From NCBI GenBank assembly GCA_937951615.1, contig CALFBH010000127.1, positions 1-47,806 on the forward strand: a DNA stretch of 47,806 nucleotides, written 5' to 3'. The notes under the pieces were generated by a model, which made no database searches, had not been told where the DNA came from, and was given only the letters and a program-made list of their open reading frames with translations. How positions within the stretch are numbered: the first letter of the stretch is position 1; every line of letters begins with the position of its first letter. This document shows positions 17,657 to 25,827 of this stretch, in pieces. The stretch is from an uncultured Saprospiraceae bacterium. GTDB lineage: Bacteria > Bacteroidota > Bacteroidia > Chitinophagales > Saprospiraceae. The translations under genes were made by a program, and so were the position numbers.

Positions 17657-19384
17657 ATGGCCAGTTTACCATGTGAATACGTAGTTACCGGAGGCAAATT
17701 AAAATGCACTGGATGTGCTAAACCAGATACTGAGGTAGAGATCAGAGCAACACACGATAGTGGTATTTTCCCACAGGGAAAAAAAGCCTGTACGGTAGAA
17801 GATAAAATTCCTTTCCTTAATATCCCTTCATTTGGAAAGTGTAAAAGGACTGGACGCAAATGCGTACCACTACTCCTTCGTTGGACGATACCCAATCCTG
17901 TCTCTTCCAATAACCTCATGCCTTTACTGGTAAAAAGAGCCTGGGGACGTTGTATCTTTTCTGGACGAATAACCGTAGAAGATTCTGGGCAGGTCACCAT
18001 GCCAGGCGAAGGCGATGCCGCAGCATTAGAAGAATTTATGGAACTGGTCAGTAAAATAGAAGAAGCCTATCCCGACTGGACTAAAGAGCAGGTCTTGACA
18101 GAATTAAATGCACTCGCAGGCTATCGGAACTGGCAGTTCATGGGCGTCATTGGAGCAAACTCACAGGCAGATTATCAACGCCTATTCGGAGATGGCCCTT
18201 TACAACCTGTAGCAGGCGTACTGAGTCAAGCCGATATTAATCGAATGGGAGATTTGCTCAGACACGGATTTGATGCAAATGGAAATGAAACTGGCGTAAT
18301 GACCGATAGTCATGGCAATGATTTTGTCATGGGACATACCCTGCTGGGCATACTGGCTGGAGCTAATCGAGACACCAACGGCGGACCGGGTGTAAATATA
18401 ATTGAGGGTGCTACAGGTGCAGCAGGCGTAGCAGCAGATACCGCAGGTGTAGGAGTAGATACAGCAGGAGTAGTTGTGGATGGTACGGGATATTTGGTGC
18501 AGGGAGGTGGTATTATAACGGATGGTGCAGGTTATCTGGTAGATGGCGCAGGGATTGTAACGGATGGCGCAGGTTATCTGGCAGATGGCACAGGGGCAGC
18601 ATGTGATGGTTTTAACTGGGTAAGCCCTTGGGATATTCCTGGTTGTGACAATGTTAGCAATGCAGGCGATTCTCTGCATGATGCAGCGGATTCAGTATAT
18701 GGTGCAGGAGATTCGGTTCATGGTGCAGCCGACACTTTATACCAAACAGGAGGCAACCTTCATGATACGGCGGATGGTTTATATGATACGGCAGATGGTC
18801 TATATGCCGGGGCAGATAATTTGTATGGTGCTACCGATAGCATTGATAATCTACCTGCGGCAACAATCTCCGGAGACCTCGGGCAGTCTGCCGCTTTTGT
18901 CAATGGCGGACAACATGTCGGCACAGGACAGCATACCTATATAGGTCCGGGTACAGAAGCCACCTATGCAGAACTAACTGGAGATATTGATGGAATGATT
19001 ATAGGAGAAGCCATCGGCGGGAATGTAGTAGGGAATCCTATCAGAGAAGCCTGGAACAATCCCGATATGTCATTCAGCGATTTTCTGGGACAGTATCACG
19101 ATGATTATGCAAATAGTCGTTTTGCGAATGCCCACGAATGGCTACCCACCGTGAATGGAGCAGACTATATGGAAAACGAGGTGAGTAAATTTGCCAATAA
19201 TTATGAACATTTTATAGACCCAAAAACGAATCCACTAGCCAGACTTTGGGGAGATGATACAACAGATACAGATGCTGCTGCGGAAGCAGCCAATAGTGAA
19301 TTCAACGACTGGGTAGAGGAGCAGTATATTCAAGAACAACTGAATGGTAAAATGACAGATGGAACCTGTGGCGGCGGCGATTAA
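17657..19384 (+). CDS. PAAR-like (DUF4280) effector with heptapeptide repeats and unknown C-terminal domain
   Basis: A 575-residue protein. Residues 1-115 are the PAAR-like tip (CEYVVTGGKLKCTGC, FLNIPSFGKCKRTGRKC, GRITVEDSGQVTMPG). Residues about 115-250 form an unidentified domain with GHTLLGILAGANRDTNG at its end. Two tracts of seven-residue repeats follow: residues 261-316 (DGAGYLV type) and 336-398 (TADGLYD type), joined by a Trp-containing linker. After them come SGDLGQSAAFVN and AELTGDIDGMIIGEAIG. These, with the GHTLLG segment, look like one conserved domain interrupted by the repeats. I cannot name the activity. No obvious immunity gene follows; a terminator comes at once. Confidence 0.82.
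   Translation: MASLPCEYVVTGGKLKCTGCAKPDTEVEIRATHDSGIFPQGKKACTVEDKIPFLNIPSFGKCKRTGRKCVPLLLRWTIPNPVSSNNLMPLLVKRAWGRCIFSGRITVEDSGQVTMPGEGDAAALEEFMELVSKIEEAYPDWTKEQVLTELNALAGYRNWQFMGVIGANSQADYQRLFGDGPLQPVAGVLSQADINRMGDLLRHGFDANGNETGVMTDSHGNDFVMGHTLLGILAGANRDTNGGPGVNIIEGATGAAGVAADTAGVGVDTAGVVVDGTGYLVQGGGIITDGAGYLVDGAGIVTDGAGYLADGTGAACDGFNWVSPWDIPGCDNVSNAGDSLHDAADSVYGAGDSVHGAADTLYQTGGNLHDTADGLYDTADGLYAGADNLYGATDSIDNLPAATISGDLGQSAAFVNGGQHVGTGQHTYIGPGTEATYAELTGDIDGMIIGEAIGGNVVGNPIREAWNNPDMSFSDFLGQYHDDYANSRFANAHEWLPTVNGADYMENEVSKFANNYEHFIDPKTNPLARLWGDDTTDTDAAAEAANSEFNDWVEEQYIQEQLNGKMTDGTCGGGD
18437..18604 (+). repeat. In-frame 21-bp tandem repeats, tract 1 (eight units)
   Basis: Eight consecutive seven-residue units in the PAAR-like effector: DTAGVGV, DTAGVVV, DGTGYLV, QGGGIIT, DGAGYLV, DGAGIVT, DGAGYLA, DGTGAAC. 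Confidence 0.9.
18662..18850 (+). repeat. In-frame 21-bp tandem repeats, tract 2 (nine units)
   Basis: Nine consecutive seven-residue units, e.g. AGDSLHD, AADSVYG, AGDSVHG, AADTLYQ, TADGLYD, GADNLYG. The composition differs from tract 1 but the period is the same. Confidence 0.9.
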
Positions 19385-19413
19385 GAACGTTAGAAATTAT
19401 CTTTCTAACGTTC
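19385..19413 (+). terminator. Intrinsic terminator ending island II
   Basis: Perfect 12-bp stem GAACGTTAGAAA with TTTCTAACGTTC around a 5-nt loop, followed by CTTTT, directly after the effector stop codon. It separates island II from the promoter of the next Hcp gene. Confidence 0.85.
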
Positions 19414-19435
19414 CTTTTAAAAAAATAAAAAAAAA

Positions 19436-19466
19436 CTGTTAACACCTGACACAAATCAGGTATGTA
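19436..19466 (+). promoter_or_regulatory. T6SS-regulon promoter element, copy D
   Basis: CTGTTAACA (19436-19444), a 17-nt spacer, then ATGTA (19462-19466), 53 nt before an Hcp gene. The leader shares an A/T-rich CTTTTTATAATAAAAAAA stretch with copy E. Confidence 0.8.
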
Positions 19467-19519
19467 GTAGTGTAAGCAAAATTTATTCACTCTTTTTATA
19501 ATAAAAAAAACTAAGTATC

Positions 19520-19942
19520 ATGGCAGCAGTAATTAAAGCTACATTTAAAGTAGATGGACAAGAAAACGAAGTCGTAGGAATGTCTTATTCTTTCGATCAA
19601 AACATTGATAACATCGGACAACCTGCGGGTGAAGTTCGTGGTGGTATCATCAACGTAACCCTCGGTTCTTTGGGCAGCGAAAAACGCTTCGGCTGGATGG
19701 TCGCTTCCGACATGAAGAAAAGCGGCGAAATTGAATTTACAGACAGTAATGGCAAAACCCTCAAAACACTCAAATTTGTAGATGCATACTGTGTAGGTTA
19801 CACCGAAGATTACGAAGCATTCTCTGGTGATAAAGCAGGTGGACTGACCATCAAAGATGGCGCAAAAGAACACCTGACGCTTTCCTGCAAAGAAATTTCA
19901 GTAGCAGGTGAGAAGCATGAAAACACATGGCTCGATGCGTAA
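19520..19942 (+). CDS. tssD: Hcp/TssD tube protein
   Basis: A 140-residue T6SSiii tube subunit, all-beta, with no signal peptide (opening MAAVIKATFKVDGQ; NIGQPAGEVRGG; GSLGSEKRFGWMVASDM; ending HENTWLDA). It should stack as hexameric rings beneath VgrG. The protein is identical to the one at 25225-25647. A terminator hairpin lies between it and VgrG3, so Hcp transcripts should greatly outnumber VgrG transcripts, matching the tube:spike ratio. Confidence 0.95.
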   Translation: MAAVIKATFKVDGQENEVVGMSYSFDQNIDNIGQPAGEVRGGIINVTLGSLGSEKRFGWMVASDMKKSGEIEFTDSNGKTLKTLKFVDAYCVGYTEDYEAFSGDKAGGLTIKDGAKEHLTLSCKEISVAGEKHENTWLDA

Positions 19943-20007
19943 CTTATCAAACATTTGCCAGAAAATGATGTAAAAAATGATATGAAAATATAAATATATT
20001 TTACTAA

Positions 20008-20166
20008 GAACGTGTTTAAATTTTTCTAATTGAGCGAAAATGAGCAAATTTTATTCTGAATAAGGCGCGATGAGGGAATATAGCCATCGCTACACGACCG
20101 AAGAGCAACGCAATGCAGGAGAAAATTTGCCATTTGCAGCCAATTAAGAGAGATTTAAACACGTTC
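20008..20166. mobile_element. 159-bp MITE-like element with 14-bp terminal inverted repeats and TAA target duplication
   Basis: The ends are GAACGTGTTTAAAT (20008-20021) and its exact reverse complement (20153-20166), with imperfect pairing for about 10 bp more. TAA flanks both sides (20005-20007 and 20167-20169). The duplicated Hcp locus at 25700-25716 is the matching unoccupied site: there TTTTACTA runs directly into AAAGCCACGCC. No coding capacity. A 3-bp TAA duplication recalls IS5-type elements. Confidence 0.88.
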
Positions 20167-20169
20167 TAA

Positions 20170-20198
20170 GCCACGCCGAATTTCGGTCGTGGCTTTCT
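20170..20198 (+). terminator. Hcp terminator, first copy
   Basis: GCCACGCCGAA pairs with TTCGGTCGTGGC (one bulged T) and is followed by TTTCT. The same hairpin follows the second Hcp copy. The MITE at 20008-20166 has been inserted between the hcp stop and this hairpin. Confidence 0.75.
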
Positions 20199-20298
20199 GG
20201 CTATACAAACATGTTTTAATATCTCACTCTAATTGAACGATTCCTAAGCCTGAGGCAAGCGTCACCAGAGGTGACAATTTAAACGCCTAATAAGGTTT

Positions 20299-20331
20299 TA
20301 AACTTAGTCTTGAACTTGAACTTAAACTTAA
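20299..20331 (+). repeat. CTTAAA-type hexamer repeat abutting the VgrG3 start
   Basis: Reiterated six-base words (CTTAGT, CTTGAA, CTTGAA, CTTAAA, CTTAAA) end 4 bp before the ATG. The same word set precedes VgrG4, TssE and TssF. The rest of the 393-bp gap from 19943 holds the MITE and the Hcp terminator. Confidence 0.75.
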
Positions 20332-20335
20332 AACC

Positions 20336-22156
20336 ATGGCAACAGCAAAATCGAACATCGTTTTGGGCGGCAGAAAAATTGACCCTTATCATGTATCCAT
20401 TCAGCAAAAATCAGATTGGCACCATAGTTTTGAAATTGCTGTTTCCTCAGAAAAAATAGAAGGCAAAAATAGCTTGAGTATCGACCAGTCCATCACCTAT
20501 GTCGGGCAGTCCACAGAAATTTCTATTCAATGTGCAGGCAATGAGTTACGCTTCAAAGGCATCATTACGACGGTTCACCTCGACCGAACTTATACAGGCG
20601 ATAGCCTGGTGATATTTTCTGGCTATAGCCCAACTTATCTATTAGAAGACGGCGTAGGAACAAAGTCTTATGAAGAAAAAGATATTGCCGGTATTGTCAA
20701 TGAAATATTTAGAGCTTATCCTTCCAATTTGTTGAATCCAGTCGTGTCTCCGCAATACTCGACACCCATTCCCTACATCGTTCGATACAAAGAAACCAAT
20801 TATCAGTTCCTGAGTCGGATAGCTGCGACTTATGGTGAATGGTTTTACTACGATGGACAGTCTGTCATATTTGGGGCATTACCCAATGCTGCCAATATCG
20901 ACTTGACGCTGGGCAAAGATTTAGACTCCTTCGATTATGGGGTAAATTTGCGCCCGTCCAATTTTAAATATCAGTTTTATAAATACGAAGAAAACAGAAC
21001 ACTGGAAAATACTACAACAGGCTTCAAGCCAGGCTGGCTGGACAATTATGGCAAAAAAGCCCACGATGCAGCAGCCGGTATTTTTCCGTCAGAACCTATA
21101 AACCCCGTTTGGCATGATGCCAAAGAAGACGCACTCATCAAACATTTGGCGGAAGCCCAAAAATCCTCCCTACTCAGCGATACCACCTTCTTTCGCGGAC
21201 AAAGCCAAAATCCAGGCATCATGGTAGGCGGTCGGATTGGTGCAAATGCCATGAACAAAGTTGGCACTCAAAATGTCCCGACTTTTATCGGCAGATTCCG
21301 CGTGACCGCAGTCACGCATCAGCTCAATGCAAATAAAGATTATAGCAATCAGTTTACAGCCATTCCTGTTGCCGTTATTGCACCGGCAGTGAATACGAAT
21401 GTCTATAAACCAGAAGCAGAATCACAGGTTGCGGTAGTAAAAGAAAATAACGATCCCGACCAACTCGGCAGAATACGAGTACAATTCAAATGGCAGACCG
21501 GGGAAGAAATGACGCCCTGGATCCGTCAGTCCACCAATCATGCGAGTGGTGACAGAGGCATATATTTTGTGCCAGAAATCGGAGATGAAGTATATATAGA
21601 CTTTGAGCAGGGCAATCCTGATCGCCCATATATGACGGGAGCTAAATACCACAGCAATACAAAACCTGAATTTTTTGACCCTGATAATAATTTAAAATCC
21701 ATCAAGACACGTAGCGGACATACTATACTGCTCAATGACCAGGCTGGAGGAGAAACGATCACTATAAAAGATAGGAATGGCAATCAGATTTTAATAGATA
21801 CGGAAGGTAATAATATGACGATTACGGCATTGGAAACCATGACCCTGAATGCTAAAAATCTGATGATTAATGTAGGCGAAAATATGACGACCAGTGTTGG
21901 GGAGAATATGACGGCATCGGTGGGTAAAAATATCACCGAAAACGCAGGAGAAAATATAGCTGCGTCTGCTGGACAAAACATTAGCCAGAAGGCAGGTGCA
22001 AATATTGATGTGAATGCACAAAGTTCAGTCAGCGTATCAGCGAGTTCCAATGCTTCTTTCAAGGCAAGTAAAACTGCAAGTATAGCTGGAAAAAATATAA
22101 AAGTGAACGGCGGCAGTACCATTAGAATTAAATCTTCAGATACAGACGTCCTTTAA
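20336..22156 (+). CDS. vgrG: VgrG/TssI spike protein, island III
   Basis: A 606-residue spike subunit: gp27-like hub to about 350, OB fold about 365-450 (VAVVKENNDPDQLGRIRVQF), needle of short Asn/Gly repeats (VGENMTTSVGENMTASVGKN). It is nearly identical to VgrG2 through the hub and OB fold, then switches to its own needle tip, whose last residues (VNGGSTIRIKSSDTDVL) resemble the VgrG1 tip. That tip pairing matters, because VgrG1 and VgrG3 are the two copies followed directly by HINT toxins. No promoter element of its own is seen; read-through from Hcp is likely. Confidence 0.95.
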   Translation: MATAKSNIVLGGRKIDPYHVSIQQKSDWHHSFEIAVSSEKIEGKNSLSIDQSITYVGQSTEISIQCAGNELRFKGIITTVHLDRTYTGDSLVIFSGYSPTYLLEDGVGTKSYEEKDIAGIVNEIFRAYPSNLLNPVVSPQYSTPIPYIVRYKETNYQFLSRIAATYGEWFYYDGQSVIFGALPNAANIDLTLGKDLDSFDYGVNLRPSNFKYQFYKYEENRTLENTTTGFKPGWLDNYGKKAHDAAAGIFPSEPINPVWHDAKEDALIKHLAEAQKSSLLSDTTFFRGQSQNPGIMVGGRIGANAMNKVGTQNVPTFIGRFRVTAVTHQLNANKDYSNQFTAIPVAVIAPAVNTNVYKPEAESQVAVVKENNDPDQLGRIRVQFKWQTGEEMTPWIRQSTNHASGDRGIYFVPEIGDEVYIDFEQGNPDRPYMTGAKYHSNTKPEFFDPDNNLKSIKTRSGHTILLNDQAGGETITIKDRNGNQILIDTEGNNMTITALETMTLNAKNLMINVGENMTTSVGENMTASVGKNITENAGENIAASAGQNISQKAGANIDVNAQSSVSVSASSNASFKASKTASIAGKNIKVNGGSTIRIKSSDTDVL

Positions 22157-22168
22157 AATATAAATAGA

Positions 22169-23674
22169 ATGGACGAAAGAGATCTGGCATATATAGTTAC
22201 AGGAGCATTGATGACTTGTGATAAAGGGGCGGCAATTATGCCCTTTACAACAAATCCAAGAACGACGACAGTAGAGGGGGTAGTTGCTGCAAATGAATCA
22301 GATAAAATCCCAATTGCAAATATTCCGAGTTTTGTCATGTGCAGTGTTGGAAACGTCCCTTGTATTCCGCTTCCACTTCCTGCGCCAGGCTCGGGACATC
22401 CGATGGGAGGTGGCTCTGTGTGGAATGATACAGGAAAAGAATTTTCTACCGTGGACGGACTTCCTCCTGTACTGTTCAGAAGTTGTGTAAACTGTAGCAA
22501 AGGAGGGAAAATCGAGTTTCTGACAACAGGGCAGTTGCTGCTATCCCAATTAGATCCGACAGGGGAATTTGAGAGGCAGATGAATGAGATCAATGAAGAG
22601 GCGGAAGAAATGAGAGAAGAATACCAACAAGCGGAAGATTCTGTCGGAGAATCTGGACTTGTTGAAGGCTTTATTCCTGTTTGGGGAAGCGGAAGAGATG
22701 CAGTTGCAAGTTTTCAACAGGGAAAATGGGGCTGGGGAGTATTCAATAGCGTAATGGTAGTGGTTGATGTGGCTACTTTAGGGGGAAGTAGTATAGTAAA
22801 AGGAGGCATCAGGGCAGGAGTCAAAGTGACGGTGAAGGAATTTGCCGAAGGTTTAACGAAAAAATTAGTCGCGCTCGGTGCTGCAAAATTAGCTGCAAAA
22901 GAATTGCTGACCAATCCTGCTGCCATTAGAAATGCTTTGCGATTGACGGGAAGAAAACTCGTCACTGCGTGTTTTCCCGCAGGAACACCTGTTGCAGTTG
23001 AAGGCGGATTTAAAAACATAGAAGATATAAAAATAGGAGACCTGGTGTGGTCGTATAATCCCGATACCTTAGAGACCGGATTGAAAAAAGTAGTAGATAC
23101 ACACCAAAGTATAGCAGATTCTACAATTAAACTTACGATTGGAGAAGAAGTAATTGAAACGACCCATTCACATCCTTTTTATACTAAAACGGGTTGGAAA
23201 GATGCCGGACACCTGAATACAGAAGATGAAATAAAGTCTAAAAAAGGACAATGGACTCGAATTAAAGCGATTAGTTTTTCTAATATCAGTAAAAAAGTAT
23301 ATAATTTTACCGTTAGAGACTGGCATACTTATTTTGTGGGGGCTTGGGCTTGGTTGGTGCATAATGGGTGTTTGGATGATTTAATTAAGCACAGGCGAGA
23401 TCATATTTTAAATAGACATAGAGCGGGGGCGGGCAAGGCAGGAAAAACAGAGTTTCCGACTAATTGGAATGACGATAAGATTATGGATGAAGTTAATAGA
23501 ATTGCAAATGATCCTAATGCGGCAGGAGGGCTTGGTAAATGGGACTCGCCGTATAAAACAGGAACTGTAGATGGTATTGATATCAGAGTGGATTTTTATC
23601 CAGCAAACCATCCAAACTATGCGGGACAGGTATCTACAGCTTATCCCACTAACGTTACTCCTAATCCACCTTAA
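22169..23674 (+). CDS. PAAR-like (DUF4280) polymorphic toxin with HINT domain and EndoU-type nuclease tip
   Basis: A 501-residue T6SS effector, 12 bp after VgrG3. Residues 1-125 are the PAAR-like tip (YIVTGALMTCDKGA, IANIPSFVMCSVGNVPCIPLP, GGKIEFLTTGQ). Residues about 165-262 are a helical/hydrophobic segment. Residues 268-399 are the HINT domain, from Cys 268 in ACFPAGTPVAV, through SHPFYTKTGW, to WHTYFVGAWAWLVHN. Residues about 401-501 match the bacterial EndoU nuclease family: paired His 412 and His 417 in DHILNRH, KTEFPTNWNDDKIMDEV, and the C-terminal VSTAYP. The expected activity is RNA or tRNA cleavage in the target cytoplasm after HINT release. Two small acidic genes behind it are candidate immunity genes. 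Confidence 0.88.
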   Translation: MDERDLAYIVTGALMTCDKGAAIMPFTTNPRTTTVEGVVAANESDKIPIANIPSFVMCSVGNVPCIPLPLPAPGSGHPMGGGSVWNDTGKEFSTVDGLPPVLFRSCVNCSKGGKIEFLTTGQLLLSQLDPTGEFERQMNEINEEAEEMREEYQQAEDSVGESGLVEGFIPVWGSGRDAVASFQQGKWGWGVFNSVMVVVDVATLGGSSIVKGGIRAGVKVTVKEFAEGLTKKLVALGAAKLAAKELLTNPAAIRNALRLTGRKLVTACFPAGTPVAVEGGFKNIEDIKIGDLVWSYNPDTLETGLKKVVDTHQSIADSTIKLTIGEEVIETTHSHPFYTKTGWKDAGHLNTEDEIKSKKGQWTRIKAISFSNISKKVYNFTVRDWHTYFVGAWAWLVHNGCLDDLIKHRRDHILNRHRAGAGKAGKTEFPTNWNDDKIMDEVNRIANDPNAAGGLGKWDSPYKTGTVDGIDIRVDFYPANHPNYAGQVSTAYPTNVTPNPP

Positions 23675-23751
23675 ATGTTTGAAAATTTAAGTTATCGTTT
23701 TTTCGACTCAAAGTGTCGAATTTCATCAAAAAAAATGTATTAAAAATAAAA

Positions 23752-24054
23752 ATGAATAAAGAAGATTGGAACAACATTGAAGAGTTTATTAAAAAAACGC
23801 TTGAAATCGTTCGGAGAGAATTAAATCAGGAATCAATCGAAGGAGTTGAACACTACCTTAACCATGATGAATATGAAATGGCTTTTGAAGGCTTATTCAT
23901 TGAAATTATGAAACTTAAAAAGTTGCCTGAGCTAGATATGAAAGAAAGTGAAGAAGTAGCTTTGCGCTTAAAATTAGATGAAGAGTCTATATTTGATGCT
24001 AATTTTTGGGATAAGTTTAAGACGTTTACCACGAACAACTACGGAATATCCTAA
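23752..24054 (+). CDS. Candidate immunity protein to the EndoU toxin
   Basis: A 100-residue acidic helical protein. The frame is open from a GTG at 23713, but ATG 23752 gives the more natural start (MNKEDWNNIEEFIKKTLEIV). The segment VEHYLNHDEYEMAFEGLFIE resembles MafI-type and related small immunity proteins. It is the first gene after the EndoU toxin, 77 bp away, in the standard immunity position. It is markedly A/T-rich, as toxin/immunity cassettes often are. Confidence 0.75.
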   Translation: MNKEDWNNIEEFIKKTLEIVRRELNQESIEGVEHYLNHDEYEMAFEGLFIEIMKLKKLPELDMKESEEVALRLKLDEESIFDANFWDKFKTFTTNNYGIS

Positions 24055-24077
24055 GCTGAGAAGAGTTAAAAGGAAAT

Positions 24078-24317
24078 ATGGAAGGTAAAAATAAAGACGG
24101 CTTTGTTTTAATTAAATTTTCTAATGAAGAAGCCATAGTATTCTTGGAATGGTTAAGCCGTTTTAATGAAGAAGAAGATAATAAATTTGCCGATCAGGCA
24201 GAAGAAAGAATTTTATGGGATATTGAAGCGGTTTTGGAAAAAAATACCATAGGTATATTGGGTAATGATTATGCAGAAGCTTTGTCGAAAGCTCGCAAGA
24301 CTGTAAGGGACGAATAA
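24078..24317 (+). CDS. Second small immunity-like protein
   Basis: A 79-residue acidic protein (FSNEEAIVFLEWLSRFNEEE, DQAEERILWDIEAVLEK). I recall this pattern from small proteins encoded beside polymorphic toxins, where its role is not established. It may be an accessory or orphan immunity gene left from an earlier toxin tip at this locus. It lies 23 bp after the first immunity gene and 72 bp before the DUF1629 gene. Confidence 0.7.
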   Translation: MEGKNKDGFVLIKFSNEEAIVFLEWLSRFNEEEDNKFADQAEERILWDIEAVLEKNTIGILGNDYAEALSKARKTVRDE

Positions 24318-24389
24318 AGTCTGAAATAAATATTGGTAATGCACCAAGCATCTTATTGATTCCTATGTGAAAGTATATAAATATTTTAA

Positions 24390-25079
24390 ATGAAAATATG
24401 GAAACTTGCTCCAATACACAACTCCATAATCGGCTACCCTTACGTAACAAATCAGGAAGAAGTACAATTTTACCTAAATCTGTTCAGCAATAAATTCTAC
24501 ACAGAAGAATCAGCACTTGAATACTGGCAGCCCACATTTGCCTGCGACCTGTACATGGTGGATATTGGCAGATTGCTCCAGGCTGGGCAGGAATTTTGGG
24601 TGCTTAATGAAAAAGCCCGCACCGCACTCGCGCCATTATTGGGTGATACAGTAGAATATTTACCATTCCTTACCAAAGACACCCTCCACGAAAGATTTAC
24701 CAAAAGACAACGAAAACTCCGAAAAATGACCATTGATGCCATACTGCAAATCATACACCCCCAACAACAATATGTGGTCAATGTCTTCGACATCAAATCC
24801 TCCAAAATCATAAATACTGAACAATCAGAGTACGACTACGACGAGGAAGATGACATTATTTACGGCGTAGAAAAACTCGCCTTCCAACCCGAAAAAATAA
24901 AAAACACCCACCTCTTCAAAATCAAAAATCCCGGCATCTACTTCAAATCTGCCACCTTCATTTCCGACCAATTTAAAACCATCGTAGAAGAAAATAAGCT
25001 CACAGGCTTGAAATTTTCCGAAGAACATGAAGATGATGGTGGGAATTTGATATGGGCAAAAAGCACTGATAATCAGTAA
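24390..25079 (+). CDS. DUF1629/Imm11-like protein, island III
   Basis: A 229-residue soluble protein with the family features: opening MKIWKLAP, NLFSNKFY, EYWQPTFACDL, the FLTKD segment, FDIKSSKII, and the C-terminal ATFISDQFKTIVEENKLTGL. Its last ~50 residues closely match the island II copy although the associated toxins are unrelated, which argues against toxin-specific immunity. It is last in island III and is followed by the next Hcp promoter. Confidence 0.82.
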   Translation: MKIWKLAPIHNSIIGYPYVTNQEEVQFYLNLFSNKFYTEESALEYWQPTFACDLYMVDIGRLLQAGQEFWVLNEKARTALAPLLGDTVEYLPFLTKDTLHERFTKRQRKLRKMTIDAILQIIHPQQQYVVNVFDIKSSKIINTEQSEYDYDEEDDIIYGVEKLAFQPEKIKNTHLFKIKNPGIYFKSATFISDQFKTIVEENKLTGLKFSEEHEDDGGNLIWAKSTDNQ

Positions 25080-25144
25080 TTAAGAATATAGCCCAAACAC
25101 AGACCACACTTAATTTCTATTTTTTTCAATTTTTTTTTTAAAAA

Positions 25145-25175
25145 CTGTTAACACCAACCATGAAACAGGTATGTA
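25145..25175 (+). promoter_or_regulatory. T6SS-regulon promoter element, copy E
   Basis: CTGTTAACA (25145-25153), a 17-nt spacer, then ATGTA (25171-25175), 49 nt before the second 140-aa Hcp gene. ATGTA is followed by AGGGTGAAAA, similar to the GTCTGAAAA after copy C. Confidence 0.8.
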
Positions 25176-25224
25176 AGGGTGAAAACAATGATTATTCTTT
25201 TTATAATAAAAAAACTAAAGTATC

Positions 25225-25647
25225 ATGGCAGCAGTAATTAAAGCTACATTCAAAGTAGATGGACAAGAAAACGAAGTCGTAGGAATGTCTTATTCTTTCG
25301 ATCAAAACATTGATAACATCGGACAACCTGCAGGTGAAGTTCGTGGTGGTATCATCAACGTAACCCTCGGCTCATTGGGCAGCGAAAAACGCTTCGGCTG
25401 GATGGTCGCTTCCGACATGAAGAAAAGCGGCGAAATTGAATTTACAGACAGTAATGGTAAAACCTTGAAAACACTCAAGTTTGTAGATGCATACTGTGTA
25501 GGTTACACCGAAGACTACGAAGCATTTTCTGGCGATAAAGCTGGTGGACTGACCATTAAAGATGGCGCAAAAGAACACCTGACACTTTCCTGTAAAGAAA
25601 TTTCAGTAGCAGGTGAGAAGCATGAAAACACGTGGCTTGACGCTTAA
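25225..25647 (+). CDS. tssD: Hcp/TssD tube protein, duplicate
   Basis: A 140-residue tube subunit, identical in protein sequence to 19520-19942 and different only at scattered, mostly third-position bases. The identity extends into the downstream region (ACATTTGCCAGAAAATG, then the terminator hairpin). Recent duplication or ongoing gene conversion is likely, raising Hcp dosage. It heads island IV. Confidence 0.95.
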   Translation: MAAVIKATFKVDGQENEVVGMSYSFDQNIDNIGQPAGEVRGGIINVTLGSLGSEKRFGWMVASDMKKSGEIEFTDSNGKTLKTLKFVDAYCVGYTEDYEAFSGDKAGGLTIKDGAKEHLTLSCKEISVAGEKHENTWLDA

Positions 25648-25715
25648 ACTTATCAAACATTTGCCAGAAAATGATGTAAAAAATGATATGAAAATATAAA
25701 TATATTTTACTAAAA

Positions 25716-25744
25716 GCCACGCCGAATTTCGGTTGTGGCTTTCT
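25716..25744 (+). terminator. Hcp terminator, second copy
   Basis: GCCACGCCGAA with TTCGGTTGTGGC, followed by TTTCT. This is the same hairpin as at 20170, here without the upstream MITE. Confidence 0.72.
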
Positions 25745-25827
25745 GGCTACCTGGGCATGTTTTAATATTTTATTCTAATTTAAGTTTGACAGAAGCATAA
25801 CCAAAGGCGACAATTTTGACGCCTAAA

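Noticed and set aside
17657-19384. Tandem repeats as a CRISPR array
   Set aside because: Units are 21 bp, contiguous without spacers, and in frame within a coding sequence. No CRISPR array or cas gene was seen in the window.
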